Shown piece by piece: positions 1 through 11,773 of a stretch of DNA of 44,183 nucleotides (positions are counted from its first letter, which is position 1; each line of letters opens with the position of its first letter). This DNA comes from Zygophlyctis sp. KS116. Taxonomy: Eukaryota; Chytridiomycota. The translations under genes and the position numbers were made by a program. Location: assembly GCA_054661495.1 (NCBI GenBank), contig BAAFSQ010000070.1, positions 1 to 44,183 of the forward strand. The letters are read 5' to 3'. The notes under the pieces were generated by a model, which saw nothing but the letters and a program-made list of their open reading frames with translations, did no database searches and was not told the DNA's origin.

Positions 1-1260
1 TTATTTGGCTTTCTTGGCTTTTGAAGTTGCTCTATAGCGTTTTGAGAAGGACTAATTGATCGTGACAGAGCCTTTGGTATTTTAGGAGTTTCAGCTTGAG
101 TGTTACGTTTGTCTTCCAAGGAAATTTGGTGGAAATTAACAGAGAAGGATGGTGTAACTATCAACTATTAAGAATAAAAAATACCTGGGGAATCAGTAGA
201 GCCAGGGGAAGATATGGGTTCCTAGGAATTAGAATCAAGCAAAGTTTCAGAGCTTCGCTCCCTAACTCGCATATTACATACAGCTAAATCCAACATCCAA
301 ACACCAATCAAATTAGAGTCTTTAGAAACACCAACTACTCTTTTTTCTTTTTCAAATACAAAAAAATCATCAACATTTGGCCATAATGCATCTATAGAGT
401 TTACACTCGACCATGGTTCCCATGAAAATGCCTTGAACGAATTGCTAGTTGCTGTATATAGTAATGAACCATCATGAGAAAAACTAATCAATTTTGGATT
501 ATTGATTTTATGTGATGTAGATATACATTCAAAGCTTTGCAAATCAAAAACCTTTATAAAACCATCCGTCGAAGTTACCGCCATTAAAAATTCCGTAGGA
601 TGAAAAGTTAGAGAATTGATAGCTCCTGATATATCACTGATTGAATGAATTAATTTTCCTGCAGTCATATCTATATCGTGAGAAGGAACACGTACCCCAA
701 ATTTTTACAGTAGAATCAGCACTTCCCGTAGCAATCCATCTTCCGTCTGGAGTAATTTTCAAGACTTGAATTTGTTCCTGATGCCCCTGATAAGTTTGAA
801 TACAACCTTTTCTACGTAAATCCCAAATTTTTACAGATAAATCCTTTGATCCTGATGCAAAGAAATCTCCAAAAGGATGAAATTCTAAAGCGGTTGTAGT
901 AGACTTATGTCCGATAAGTGTCCTAACAACTTTAGCAGAGTCCAGATCCCATAGTTTTACTGCTCCTCCAGCTGATCCCGCTACTACTAATTCCTCTTGC
1001 CAATCTAAAGCGACTGAAGATACTGCGCTAGAATGCCCAGCCAAACTCTTATATGTCATTTATATAAACAATACCAGGAGCGGATTCTTGTTTCCCAATG
1101 CCCATACGCTAACTTTTCTATCTTCTCCTCCTGTTGCTAGGACCTGCCCAGACTTTTTACCGATAGCTGTGCAGAGCACTAATGATTCTTGTGGCAGATC
1201 ATAAAGTTTCATTGCCACTAACGCGAGTTGCAGAATTTCTGAGGCGTTTCTTATTAGCAT
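1..1260 (-). CDS. KATNB1: Katanin p80 subunit B1 (WD40 part), 3' end outside window
   Basis: Targeting subunit of the microtubule-severing enzyme katanin, which directs the p60 AAA ATPase to spindle poles, basal bodies and flagella. Visible are the WD40 repeats that form the N-terminal propeller. They include GQVLATGGEDRKVSVW, ELVVAGSAGGAVKLWDL, FFASGSKDLSVKIWD with RRKGC, and WIATGSADSTVKIW, then a weaker repeat ending in the family's YxxSWEP-like segment (FKAFSWEP). Short introns restore the frame: 1048-1074 (27 nt), 671-695 (25 nt), 222-281 or 222-266 (60 or 45 nt, donor ambiguous) and 158-184 (27 nt). The last visible exon stays open to base 1, so the C-terminal con80 domain that binds p60 lies outside. 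The start may be the first Met or the internal Met at 1212 (MKLYDL), which fits the family better. Identification is firm; the exact N-terminus is not. Confidence 0.9.
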
Positions 1261-1433
1261 TTAAGCGATTTAACTCATTTCAGTATTTTCCCCATAGTTA
1301 GGACAATACCATGTGGTCTATTGAAATCTTTTCATATGAATGAGATCTTGCACCATCAGTGTCAAAAAAATGGATAAACGTGAGCCGACTAATTTATTAA
1401 CAGTGATTGATTTGAAAGATCCATTCACTAGAT

Positions 1434-2215
1434 TTAATTTGTCGAGGAATGTGATCCCAACGTTGATATTCCTAAAAACTTTATGATCCATTCTAAAATC
1501 ACGCTTGAATCAAATACTTGTTTTTCCAAATTTTCCAAAACCTGAGTTGTAAATTCACTAGTCCATAAAAACTTTCTTACGCTGACTATTTTTTCCACCA
1601 TGTCCCTAGTAAACTCTGGATGACCTTGTAAACACAAATATCGATCCTTATAAACTGCAAATTGTGCTTCACACTTGTCCGAACTTGCTAAAATCACCCA
1701 GTCTTGCGGTAATTTTGACACAATGTCCTGATGCATAGATTGAATCTTGAATTGCTGTATTTTTGTATAATTTAATCCTTCAGAATTACACTTTAACAAT
1801 GTCGGTCCAACTTCCCTATTTTTTAGGAATTTAAATGATAAATCTACCATCCTAAAATATTCTTTTCCACTTTCCCTCCTAGAGCCAAAGAAAGGACCTG
1901 AAATCCAAAACATATCCCAACAATCTTAATATCCGTCGACTCATGAACAAATCTTAGAAATTCAATTAACTTTGCAATCCATTCTTTAGACTCGTAAGCA
2001 GACGCACTAGATCTAAGTGTTAATATTATAATATTTATGATATACCCAGAAATAACAAAACTCGTGTACGCTGATACATTATGCGGTAATTCCCCTTGAT
2101 ATGCTTTGAACGGAACTAATTCTGTATTTAAAGATTTACCAAAAATGCTATAATAGTCGCCATAAGTCTCGAAAACTGGTCCGGCGGGAAGATCGCAGAG
2201 CAAAAGTCCAATCAT
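1434..2215 (-). CDS. Class I glutamine amidotransferase-like protein (GMP synthase-like family)
   Basis: About 238 aa once two introns are removed (2013-2045, 33 nt; 1816-1847, 32 nt). The fold is the stand-alone GATase1 family related to the GMP-synthase glutaminase domain (yeast YLR126C and plant gamma-glutamyl peptidases are known members). The nucleophile elbow GICFGFQ carries the catalytic Cys, and CLQGHPEF carries the His and Glu of the triad. Other family signatures are the N-terminal LLLCDLP, the FVISGSSASAY segment created by the first splice, and the GWEVG segment created by the second. No synthetase partner domain is present, so it is either a free amidotransferase or a peptidase acting on gamma-glutamyl substrates; the substrate cannot be told from sequence. 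It lies tail-to-head upstream of KATNB1 on the same strand. Without the second intron the frame appears to break, which I attribute to splicing. Confidence 0.85.
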
Positions 2216-2478
2216 TTTGTAGGGCGCTCATGAGTTTCTGTATAGTTTCGGTGCTTCTATACTATGCTAAAACCCCGAAAAAGTCGGTCATTGAGGCTGA
2301 TAACAGTGATTTATTTAAACTAAAATGTAAACGCTCTATACCACTATTTACAGGAATTGAATGTGAATGCTCTATTTACAAGATTTGGGTATGATTCACT
2401 GATAGACAATTCGTATAGCCTAATTTCACAATTGCTGATTTATATGAATTATTTTGTAAAAACTGAATTTTGCAGTTT

Positions 2479-3597
2479 CTAAAAAAAAGTAGCAGGCACA
2501 TGCATTGCCAAACCATGGTACTTTTCTAAACAGTCCAACCTCTGATCTCCATAAAAAAACAGCATCCATTTATCATCAATTTTAAAATTCCCGTCTGACC
2601 TATCAAAATACCTAAGTATTAAAAGCTTTATCTACCATTTATTCACTGGATTATCTATTCGAGATCTCCAAAATAAATTTGGATATATACAAACTAATTT
2701 TTTCCATAACAAGTCTGATACTCCCATCCCTTGCGTATCTGGATCCACACCAAATTTGTCTAAATAAGCCAGTCCTTGTTCTTTTGTAACAATAATTACT
2801 CCTAAATAATCTCCAGCAATAATTATACTATCCATCTTGTCTTTTAATCTTTCTTCAAAAGTAGATTGTATATTTTTTCCAAAAGATTTAGATAGTAAAC
2901 TATAAAGCCTTGATAAATCCACATTTTCCAAGGATTTTTCTACTTTTAAATTAAATCCAAGTCTAACTAGAGAAATTGGATAATCAGAATCTTTAAATTT
3001 CTCTGAGAGTAGAGTTGAATCGAAATTTTTTAGATCCTTTACAGACATAATCATTCCTAGAGTATTTTTACTCACTGATAAAACATTTGACATTATACCC
3101 AATTCCCTTGATAATGATTGTGGAGACTCCAACTCTTTCAAATTGATTAATTTCTGAGAACTTCCTCCATTGTTATTTGTTATAATAAACCTATCCAAAT
3201 TGACATTTGACTCTAGTAATAGTTTTGAAATTTTTGTTGAAACCATGTCTGATGACTCCTTTATATAAGATGTAGAATTCAAATCTAGAATTGTAGAATC
3301 GAAAACTGGAATATAATTTCCATTTAAGAGAATTGTACTAATAAATTCCCTAGAAAATTGATATTGTCCCTTTTCCTTGACTAGAATTCCTCTATGAAAC
3401 GGAAGAAATTTACAATTTGTAGATTTAAAGCTTGAAATTGACTCTAAGAGTATCCATGGTTCTAACAATGGCTGAAATTCTATGAATTCCTGTAAATAAA
3501 ATAGTCCGATATTTCTTTTAGATAATTTACGACATAAAACTTGAGCTTCTCTTGGACTTGGATGAGATTTGAGTAAATTTAGAATTAATTCCTTCAT
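2479..3597 (-). CDS. ARG2: N-acetylglutamate synthase, mitochondrial Arg2 type (short)
   Basis: Makes N-acetylglutamate from acetyl-CoA and glutamate, the first step of arginine synthesis, normally in mitochondria. The C-terminal half is a clear vertebrate/fungal-type NAT domain: GLAYLDKFGVDPDTQGMGV, then [27 protein letters not shown] and a terminal HVPATFF-like end. One 24-nt intron (2612-2635) splits the codon in NKW|YFDR; without it the protein would seem to stop at 2632 before its most conserved motif. Total 364 aa, far shorter than the roughly 570 aa of yeast Arg2, so the N-terminal amino-acid-kinase-like domain that mediates arginine inhibition is reduced. A TAG just upstream of the ATG sits in a good acceptor context with a possible 29-nt intron, but I found no in-frame Met beyond it. 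The start is 101 bp from the divergent SNT2-like gene. Confidence 0.88.
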
Positions 3598-3698
3598 TGC
3601 TAATCTCTAGGAAAATAGGAAAAATAGGAAAATACCAGTGTCCGAACACTGTCAAACGTAAAACGGGAAAAGTGGCAAGCACAAGGGTTAGTGCATCA

Positions 3699-6600
3699 AT
3701 GATCAACGGCGATTTCGTTTTTCTAAAGCCCAACAAACCGCTAGAATCATTTTATATCGGAAGAATTGTGGATTTTAAAAATGATTCAGTCCAGGTCAAT
3801 TGGTTTTACCGATGTAGAGATCTCAATGGGCGGGGAGATCCAAGAGAATTAATTGCATCGATGGATTGTGATTGGAATCCGATTTCTTCTATTCATTCTA
3901 AAATAACTGTATCACATCTTTCAAAAGTAGCAGATTTGAAGGAATTTAAACTCGTTGAAGCTTGTTTTTACTATGATAAATTATATGACAAGTTTACTAA
4001 AAAGACTTATCAGGTAATTCCGTTGAATCAGATCAATAATCTGCCAAATCAGTACAAAAATTTACTGAAAACGGAATTTCTATTGATTGAAGAAAAAAGT
4101 CAAAAGAAATTTACTCAAAGGAGGAACTGCGCAGCGTATTATTTTTATTATTTTTTTATATTTTTAGATGTGAAACTTGGGTCAATCCAACAGAGTCAAA
4201 TGTTGTTTGCGCAAAGTGTAGACGAGGGTTTCATCTGAGCTGTGTAGGTCTTAAAAGGGAATTGCCAAAAAGGGGTTATGGGTGGGTCTGTGGTTGTAAT
4301 TAGATTTTTATAACTTTTAGTATGTACAAAAGTACAATCAGACATTGAGTCTTGCTCTGATTTAACAGAATTTTCAGATATTTCAGAAGATGAAGAAGTT
4401 CAAATGTTAGGTTCAGGTTTAGAAGTGGAGCCTGGTAATAAATGGCCTTGGAGATATTTTGGTGATTATTCAAGATTAGAAGATTTGGTGAATGATCCTG
4501 AAGGTAGGCCAAAGGCTGGAAGTAGAATAGGGAAAAAGTAGGTTAAAATAGGGAATTTACATGTAGTTTTCAAGCTGTGGATTTACCAATTCCTGGGATG
4601 GAAGATGTTGATAAACCTCTTGGGGAAATATTGGCAGCAGATATTTCTATAAAAGAAAATGTTACACCTCCAGTGTCTCAATTACCGATGATATCGGATC
4701 AATTACAGGCTCAAGCCCAAGTTCCAATCAAAGTTAAAAGAGGTCGTGGAAGGCCTAGGAAAAATATAAACACAATTCAACAGTTAGAAGCTACAGATCA
4801 AGCACGGGCATTGAATGAAATCAATCAACAAATGTTACAGGCAGCTAGGCGTAAGGAAAAAAGGAAAATGGATGTTAATGAATTGATGATTCCTGAAAGA
4901 GGAAATGAAACAAGCTTTTCTCCAGAAAAAATTACTTTAAACGATTGTAAGCTTGTCTTTTTGTCTAAAATTAGTAAATGATTATATAAGTCGTATTCAT
5001 TCACATTATAAACTACCGAATTTAAATGCCGATTTAATACAAATATCGCTAAACTACCTGCATAAATTTAAATATAACTCAGAAGAAGCATTCAAAAGTT
5101 TATCTATGAAAAAATTGAATGATTTATCGGGAGATGAAAATTGGGTTCCGGCTGATGTTCAATTATTTGAAAAATGTTTCTTGGAAAACGGAATGGAATT
5201 ATCTGAATTTCAAACGGCGATTCCACAAAAGAGTATGAAAGATATTGTTTCTTTTTCTTACAAATGGAAAAATTCTCCACGATTTATATCTTTATACAAT
5301 CAGCATCGAGCCAAGACTCGTTCCAAAATGAAGTCTGGTGATTTGAAGCTATTTGGGGCTTTAAGCGAAATTAATTCAGATGCATCATCTGAATCTGATG
5401 CTGAACCGGTAGTGGATCTCCCGGCTGAAGGAGTTGAATGCGGTTTGTGTAAAATTAAAAAGTCTGAAAAATGGGGAGTTAAGTACGTTCCAAAAAGAGT
5501 TTTCCTTTGTGTTGACTGTGATCTTCATTGGATGAAATATAGTGTAGCTCGTGACGATATTGATAATCTGAAGAAACTCAACACGCAAATGTTAAAGAAA
5601 GAGATTGTTGAACCTAGTAACGCAGCTTTGGGCAAAAGAAAACTCTCGGAAGAATCTCCTCCGAAAAAGAAAAAACTACTATTGCATGAAGTGGAGAAGT
5701 TTGTAGGTCTACGATTTTTAATTCAAAGGGATTTGAGGTTGAAATAACAGCAGAAGAGAGGGCTGAAACAGAAGAAGAGTTAAAAGCGAGATCTTGTGCA
5801 GTATGCTCTGAAAATGTAGAAAATCAACTTTTAACATGCACTGATTGTAAACTCAAAGTCCATCGCAGCTGTTATGGATATTATGAAAATGATATTTTTA
5901 GATGTGATCGTTGCAATAATATTAAAACTCCCGAAGCGTCGCTTGTAAGTTAATCCTAATATTCATAATTCTAGAACTATGCGTGTATATTTTGTCTAAA
6001 AAACATTCCCAACAGGCTTTCGGCTGTTAAAAGAACAATTGGTAACAATTGGGCTCATTTAATATGTGCAATATGGATTCCTGAAGTCAAGTTTGGTGAT
6101 CCTAATTCTATGAAGCCTGTGGAATGTTCTGGTCATATTCATTACAATATGTGGGCCGCGGTAAGTTTTCTATATATCTGATGAGAAGAAAACTTGTGCA
6201 ATATGCCATTCATCCCATGGAGTGACTATTCGATGCTGTGAGCGTAAGTGTTCTAATTTTGTTCATGCGAGCTGTGCTTTGATAGACTCAGAATGTGTGA
6301 CAATTATTGGCGAAATGCGCGGGAGTAATTTGCCCTTTGAACCAATGCTGTTTTGCAGGCTTCATTCTAGAAAATCGGTATGAAAACTTAAACTCACGTT
6401 TAGAAGAATAAATCATCTTTAGAATCTTCTCAATCTGATCTTATCAGGCAATTTATATGTCAAAACAAAAGCGTTGGTGTGAATTTGGTTACTACTGGAG
6501 AAAGGCGAGCCTATTCATTTTTGCTTCCTGATTCATGTGATTGCCATATACCTTCTCCCATTAGAATTGTCAAAACTCCAAAAACCAACCATAACTCTTT

Positions 6601-6781
6601 GCAGTTGGCTGCTGAAAAAAAAGTACGTAAATCTTGCTTCAACTGCTCAAACGACAGTTCACCATTTTGGTGGCCCATTACGCGAACTTTTGATGCAGAC
6701 GGACAGAATGAATCAGCTGGACCATTTTTCGAGTGCCAAAAATGCAAATGGGGATATAGTCATCGAAAGATAAATCGTTAG
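3699..6781 (+). CDS. SNT2: Snt2-like BAH/PHD/SANT chromatin reader
   Basis: Nine exons joined by eight introns of 25-32 nt (4136-4167, 4296-4320, 4538-4566, 4947-4974, 5703-5728, 5945-5974, 6161-6185, 6378-6403) give an exact reading frame of 953 aa. Order: BAH domain (residues ~1-145, with the family block VNWFYRCRDLNGRGDPREL), PHD finger (~145-190, CRRGFHLSC), a KWPWRYFGDY block (~230), an AT-hook KRGRGRPRKN (~317), SANT-like helices (~440-490), a CxxC zinc site (~542), then a PHD plus extended PHD (~648-830, with NWAHLICAIW) and a C-terminal GATA-like finger CFNC...ECQKC (~907-937) containing FWW. This is the Snt2/Ecm5-type architecture that reads methylated histone tails and recruits Rpd3-type deacetylase in yeast. 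The first ATG that leads directly into BAH is used; the frame upstream lacks an ATG. Presumably nuclear. Confidence 0.88.
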
Positions 6782-6907
6782 TTTAGTGTACACAATATAT
6801 TGCTTATTTTTAATTTTCACAATATCTAGCGCAAACTCGTCTGGAAAGACAGGTAGGTAACCTCAGAAAAACATTATTTTGGAAATTTTTCTTATTCAAA
6901 TTCTTCC

Positions 6908-8112
<1,205 letters not shown>

Positions 8113-8397
8113 TTTTCGCTTTTTTTAATTTTTCAAACTCAGCGGTTTTGTTTACGCTGACGTCACCGTACGCGAGTCGCGCGGCTCAGTGGCGTAGCAT
8201 CAACACGCGTTCAGCATGCTCAGTGTCCCCTACTAGTGCACTCAAGGGGCTGCCGAGCCCTTACGCTGGGCGTATAATCTTTACGTGCGTACTAGATCTC
8301 ATGGATCATCTTAAAATCTTATATTATAATTGATTTAATAAAAAAACTAGATAAAATCTCTATAATACGCAATCATCTAATACGCAATCATCTAGGT
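8113..8397. promoter_or_regulatory. Actin upstream region with CRE-like site and GC-rich hairpins
   Basis: This 285-bp gap is both the upstream region of actin and the 3' side of the next gene. A perfect palindrome TGACGTCA lies at 8158-8165, about 46 bp before the actin ATG, and matches the CRE/ATF consensus. From about 8150 to 8290 the base composition is visibly GC-rich, unlike almost all other non-coding DNA here. It holds a hairpin at 8245-8262 (arm GGGCT, loop GCCG, arm AGCCC, extendable by one G:T and one A:T pair) and an AGCATGCT palindrome near 8211. It could be a promoter of a highly expressed gene or a small structured RNA; I cannot decide from sequence alone. Confidence 0.45.
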
Positions 8398-9780
8398 CTA
8401 TATCCCTTTTCCCATATCACAAAGTGCAGATACAACTTCTTCAAGTCTACTAGTATCACTGTAATAATCCAAGGAATAAAGATTGTTGAAAGTAGAATTG
8501 GGGAACTGGGCTTGCTCTTGTAAAACATTGAAATTAGGTACTTGAATAGGTAAAATAGCAGACCAAGAGTTGACTCCAGGAATAAGACCAATACTTTTAA
8601 AGATTTGACAGAATTCCTTGACATTTGGTCCTAAATAAAAAACTATAAAAGTATCAAATGCATAGTCATCACTAGAAGAATCTTTCAAATGACGTAAAAC
8701 ACAATATGGATGTTGTAAGACTGGAGTACACCAATCAGCTCCCATTTCAGCTCTAATTAGAAAAAGTCCTTCTGCAAATTCTTTACTAGAGAATTTAGTA
8801 AAAATTGTTTGAAGAGCTCCTTCAATTCCATCAGCCTGACTTGTACAAGGCCCAACAGATTTTAGTTTTGGAATACAACACCAAACACGACCATACCAGT
8901 CTTTTGACTCTTTAAATTCATCTACAGAATGGATATTTATATCAAATTCCTGTCCCAAGACTACATTACGACCAATCATTTGTGTAAAAGAAGCATCAAA
9001 AGGAAATTCCAAAGATGCTTTAGGAGTAGAATATGCAGTAGGAGGAGGAGTCCCTAAAAACTGATTTTTTGGAGTGCTCTCTGTACCTTTGGATTTTGCA
9101 GCAATTCTAGAACTTGACCTGGCCCTAGACCCTGAATTCCTGTTTTTTGAGGGAGGAGTAGATGGAATTGATGCAGTTTCTAAAAAATTTGAAGCATAAT
9201 CTTGAAATTCTTCCTTTAAATCTCCTAAATTTTGTAAATCTGATTCTAAATTTGAATCAATTTCATTAAAATCATCAGAACTTTCATCACTATCATCATA
9301 TTTAGCCTTTTTCAAAGATTTTCTCTTCTTTTTCCCATTTTTTTCCTTTTTAAATGATTTTTCCTTGAAAGTTTTCCCAATATATCCTTTTCTTTCTAAA
9401 AAATTTTCTAAAAAAGAAGTAGTAATTGTAGCAGCTCCTCCTAGAAAAGATTCTTCATTAACTCCTACCCATGCTTCCAATAGTAATTCTTTTGGTACTT
9501 TTGCTAATAACTGACAATGTGACTGATAAGTCGGAGGAGATAATGGTGAATTTAGAGATAGCAGTCCTGATTCTATTTCAGAGTATATTTTCCAAGAGAT
9601 TATATATTCATAAGTTGTAGATTTAGAAAATCCCAATTGAGCTTTAGTCCAAGCTAAAAATTCCTTTTGAGATCCCATGCATTTGTCCTTGTAATACATA
9701 TCATGCAGTATCTGACCAATGACAACAAAAGAGTCTGAATTCTTTTTCTCGTCCAGAATCTTTGCTTTTGAATCTTCCAT
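8398..9780 (-). CDS. Unrecognised nuclear-type protein with Dam-methyltransferase-like C-terminus (weak)
   Basis: Single exon, about 460 aa from the Met at 9780 (MEDSKAKIL). The N-terminal ~120 residues are helical and contain a small-helix segment (FLAWTKAQLGFSKSTTYEY, then KVPKELLLEAW), reminiscent of phage/plasmid DUF3102-like helix-turn-helix domains. A basic stretch rich in K and R (KKEKNGKKKRKSLKKAK) looks like a nuclear localisation signal. An acidic and Ser/Thr-rich linker follows, then a C-terminal ~170-residue domain. The pattern there (EGLFLIRAEMGADWCTPVL, then HPYCVLRHLK, FIVFYLGPNVKEF, SIGLIPG) resembles the late strands of phage N6-adenine (Dam, PF05869-like) methyltransferases. 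The catalytic D/NPPY-type motif is not visible: the matching place reads RVWCCIPKL. Function unknown. An upstream in-frame Met at 9819 would share a CATG with the divergent PHAF1 start. Confidence 0.6.
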   Translation of the reverse strand: MEDSKAKILDEKKNSDSFVVIGQILHDMYYKDKCMGSQKEFLAWTKAQLGFSKSTTYEYIISWKIYSEIESGLLSLNSPLSPPTYQSHCQLLAKVPKELLLEAWVGVNEESFLGGAATITTSFLENFLERKGYIGKTFKEKSFKKEKNGKKKRKSLKKAKYDDSDESSDDFNEIDSNLESDLQNLGDLKEEFQDYASNFLETASIPSTPPSKNRNSGSRARSSSRIAAKSKGTESTPKNQFLGTPPPTAYSTPKASLEFPFDASFTQMIGRNVVLGQEFDINIHSVDEFKESKDWYGRVWCCIPKLKSVGPCTSQADGIEGALQTIFTKFSSKEFAEGLFLIRAEMGADWCTPVLQHPYCVLRHLKDSSSDDYAFDTFIVFYLGPNVKEFCQIFKSIGLIPGVNSWSAILPIQVPNFNVLQEQAQFPNSTFNNLYSLDYYSDTSRLEEVVSALCDMGKGI

Positions 9781-9817
9781 TTTTGAGTTTTTTTGGATCC
9801 TAGCCCAGAGACTAGAC

Positions 9818-10857
9818 ATGAATATTGTTCCTGGACTCAAGACTGATAAATTCATTCTTGGCTCTCCATTCCAGCTACATGATAATTCTCAACTGATTTT
9901 TTCTTGTCAAAAAGAGTCAATGGTGCTGATTGTAGAAAATTCCATTCTCTTGAGATTTGATTCTAATCAGTTTTTAAGTCAAATTGAAATTTATAAATTA
10001 GAAAAGAGAAATTGGACTATGCACTCTAATCTGCTCTCTTCTCAAAATATTATTCCTACGTTTGATCATGTTTATAGAATTATGGGACCAACGCTCAAGG
10101 GAACGATTCAAAATAAGAATTATATCTTGAAATATCCAGGAATTAGTTTCTTTTTTACTATTCCAATGGAATTTATACAAACTCTGTCAACCCTAGATGA
10201 TTTACCATTCAAGTTACCGGATGGGACATGTTTAGTTTTGGATAGAATTACAGTGTACAAGGAATCACCTGTAAATGTAAATGTAGACGTACAAGTAAAT
10301 TCAAAAGTAAATGTAAAGGTAAAAGTAAATGTAAGTTTTTTTTCTATAAAGACTTTAAAGGACAATACTATAAGTGTTTATGATTATGAATCTTTTTCTT
10401 TTGATTCTAGCTCAATAGACGTATTATGTATTTTAGGAAAACCAGACTTGGTTTATAATTGTCAGGGATTATCAAAATCTAAATTATGGAGTTTAGATGT
10501 TTCTTGGGTTTGTAAGTTTAATAAATCTAAAAAAAAGATAAATCTCTAGGATTTGAAATAATTTTTCATGATACAAATACTATAAAACAAATTGTTTTAC
10601 ACTATAATGTTCCTGGACACTGGGATTTTTACAAATTTAGAAAATGCTTGTTTGAATTTAAATCTGGTAATGTTGTTTTTACTCATAGCACACCATGGAA
10701 GACTCTAAAAAGTTTTAAAAGTCTTGGTCCTCCTCTTTTAGTACATAAGAATAGATGTAGTTTTGGATCAACATATTTTCATGGATTTGAAAGATTTATA
10801 GCACAGGTTTCAAAAAATGAGACTATAGTCTCTATTATTATATCTAAAACTTTATAA
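9818..10857 (+). CDS. PHAF1: PHAF1 (UPF0183 / C16orf70) homolog
   Basis: 337 aa from two exons; a 26-nt intron at 10512-10537 joins SWV to YKSLGFEIIFHD. In animals PHAF1 acts with BCAS3 at the phagophore during autophagy; plant and fungal homologs exist. Family marks are the N-terminal MNIVPG with a GSPF block, the middle LKYPGISFFFTIPMEF, VDVLCILGKPDLVYN, the core HYNVPGHWDFYKFRKCLFEF, and the C-terminal NRCSFGSTYFHGFERFIAQV followed by a strand ending in ISKTL. These match the human order across the whole length. The acceptor was chosen because the more obvious downstream TAG would create an in-frame stop, whereas the AAG acceptor restores the family sequence. A short V/N/K-rich repeat near residues 150-170 is an expansion. 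The stop is one base from the stop of the convergent RhoGAP gene. Confidence 0.87.
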
Positions 10858-10858
10858 A

Positions 10859-11716
10859 TCAAACTGCAGTTTTCCTAATTGGTTTTTGTGGGGCTATTAC
10901 TTGATTTGAAATATTCAAGGATGATTTAACACTAGATTTTACAGATTCCTTTAAACTGTAATTTTTTTCTACAACAGGAACAGGTTGAACAGGTTGATCA
11001 GTTTTGTTTTCTAAAATTTCTGGGTATTTGATAAAAAGATTTACTAGAGCTGGTTCAAGATTTAGACACGGTGAAAATATCAATTGAAGATTTAGTACGC
11101 TCATCTTGTTTAATTGTGAATTATTCATGACTTGGTTTAAATGACTAAATAGAGCATGTGCCAACAATCTATTTTCTCTTGGAAGAAACTTGCATGCATT
11201 TGTAAGATTTGTGATTGAATCCAAGTCTGATTTTGGTTTTCTAAAATTTAACTATAGAAATGCGTACAGATCCACTGAATTTTGCGAATGATGAGTATCA
11301 TAAAACAGTTTTTTGACATCATCTGTAATTAGCGGTGATGGCAATTCCCTATAGTACATTTTTAGAATTGCCGCCACTGCATGTATATCTGCAGTTGAAG
11401 AAATTTCATAATTTTGTGAATTTTGAAATTCTTTAGTAAGAGCATTAATTTCCTTTATTGATGCAGAAACTCTGTATAATCCAACTTCTTCTGTATGTCT
11501 ATTTAAAAACTCTAGAGTGTTTGCTACGACTGTTGGAAGTCCGCGTGTCTCTGAAATCCGGACAGCCTCTGCTATTTCAACGCCAAAAACACCACTTTTT
11601 AAAGAATTTGGAGATTGATATCCTTTAAAAGATTTTAAAATTTCAGTCTTTTTTTCTATAGAATACTCTTTTGCCTTTTTAGTAAATGTATCAACCTTTA
11701 TCAAGAAATTATTCAT
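10859..11716 (-). CDS. Small RhoGAP-domain protein
   Basis: 276 aa from two exons; a 27-nt intron at 11241-11267 joins SVDL to KPKSDLDSITNL. Nearly the whole protein is one RhoGAP domain that would speed GTP hydrolysis by Rho-family GTPases. The arginine-finger motif GLYRVSAS is at about residues 79-86, the segment LKMYYRELPSPLI contains the conserved LPxPL-type loop, and LPRENRLLAHALFSHLNQV plus LQLIFSPCL form the later helices. There is a short N-terminal lead of about 50 residues and a Pro/Lys-rich C-terminal tail. No SH3, BAR or PH domain is visible, so targeting would have to come from the tails or partners. The annotated Met (11716) is the first ATG; an upstream exon cannot be excluded. 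Confidence 0.82.
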
Positions 11717-11773
11717 TTTTAATTGGTAAAGAAAATCCAAAAAAAATTTTACTGCTTTTTTTTATTGGCTTTT

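Noticed and set aside
1816-1860. Apparent frameshift in the glutamine amidotransferase gene
   Set aside because: A 32-nt intron (1816-1847) joins NILG to WEVGPTLLK and gives the family's GWE motif, so no break is needed.
8180-8260. tRNA-like D-arm (GGCTCAGTGGCGTAGC)
   Set aside because: No acceptor stem, anticodon arm or T-loop of correct spacing could be fitted; stems do not pair.
10512-10549. TAG acceptor giving a 38-nt intron in PHAF1
   Set aside because: It would create an in-frame TGA; the AAG acceptor at 10537 restores YKSLGFEIIF, which matches the family.
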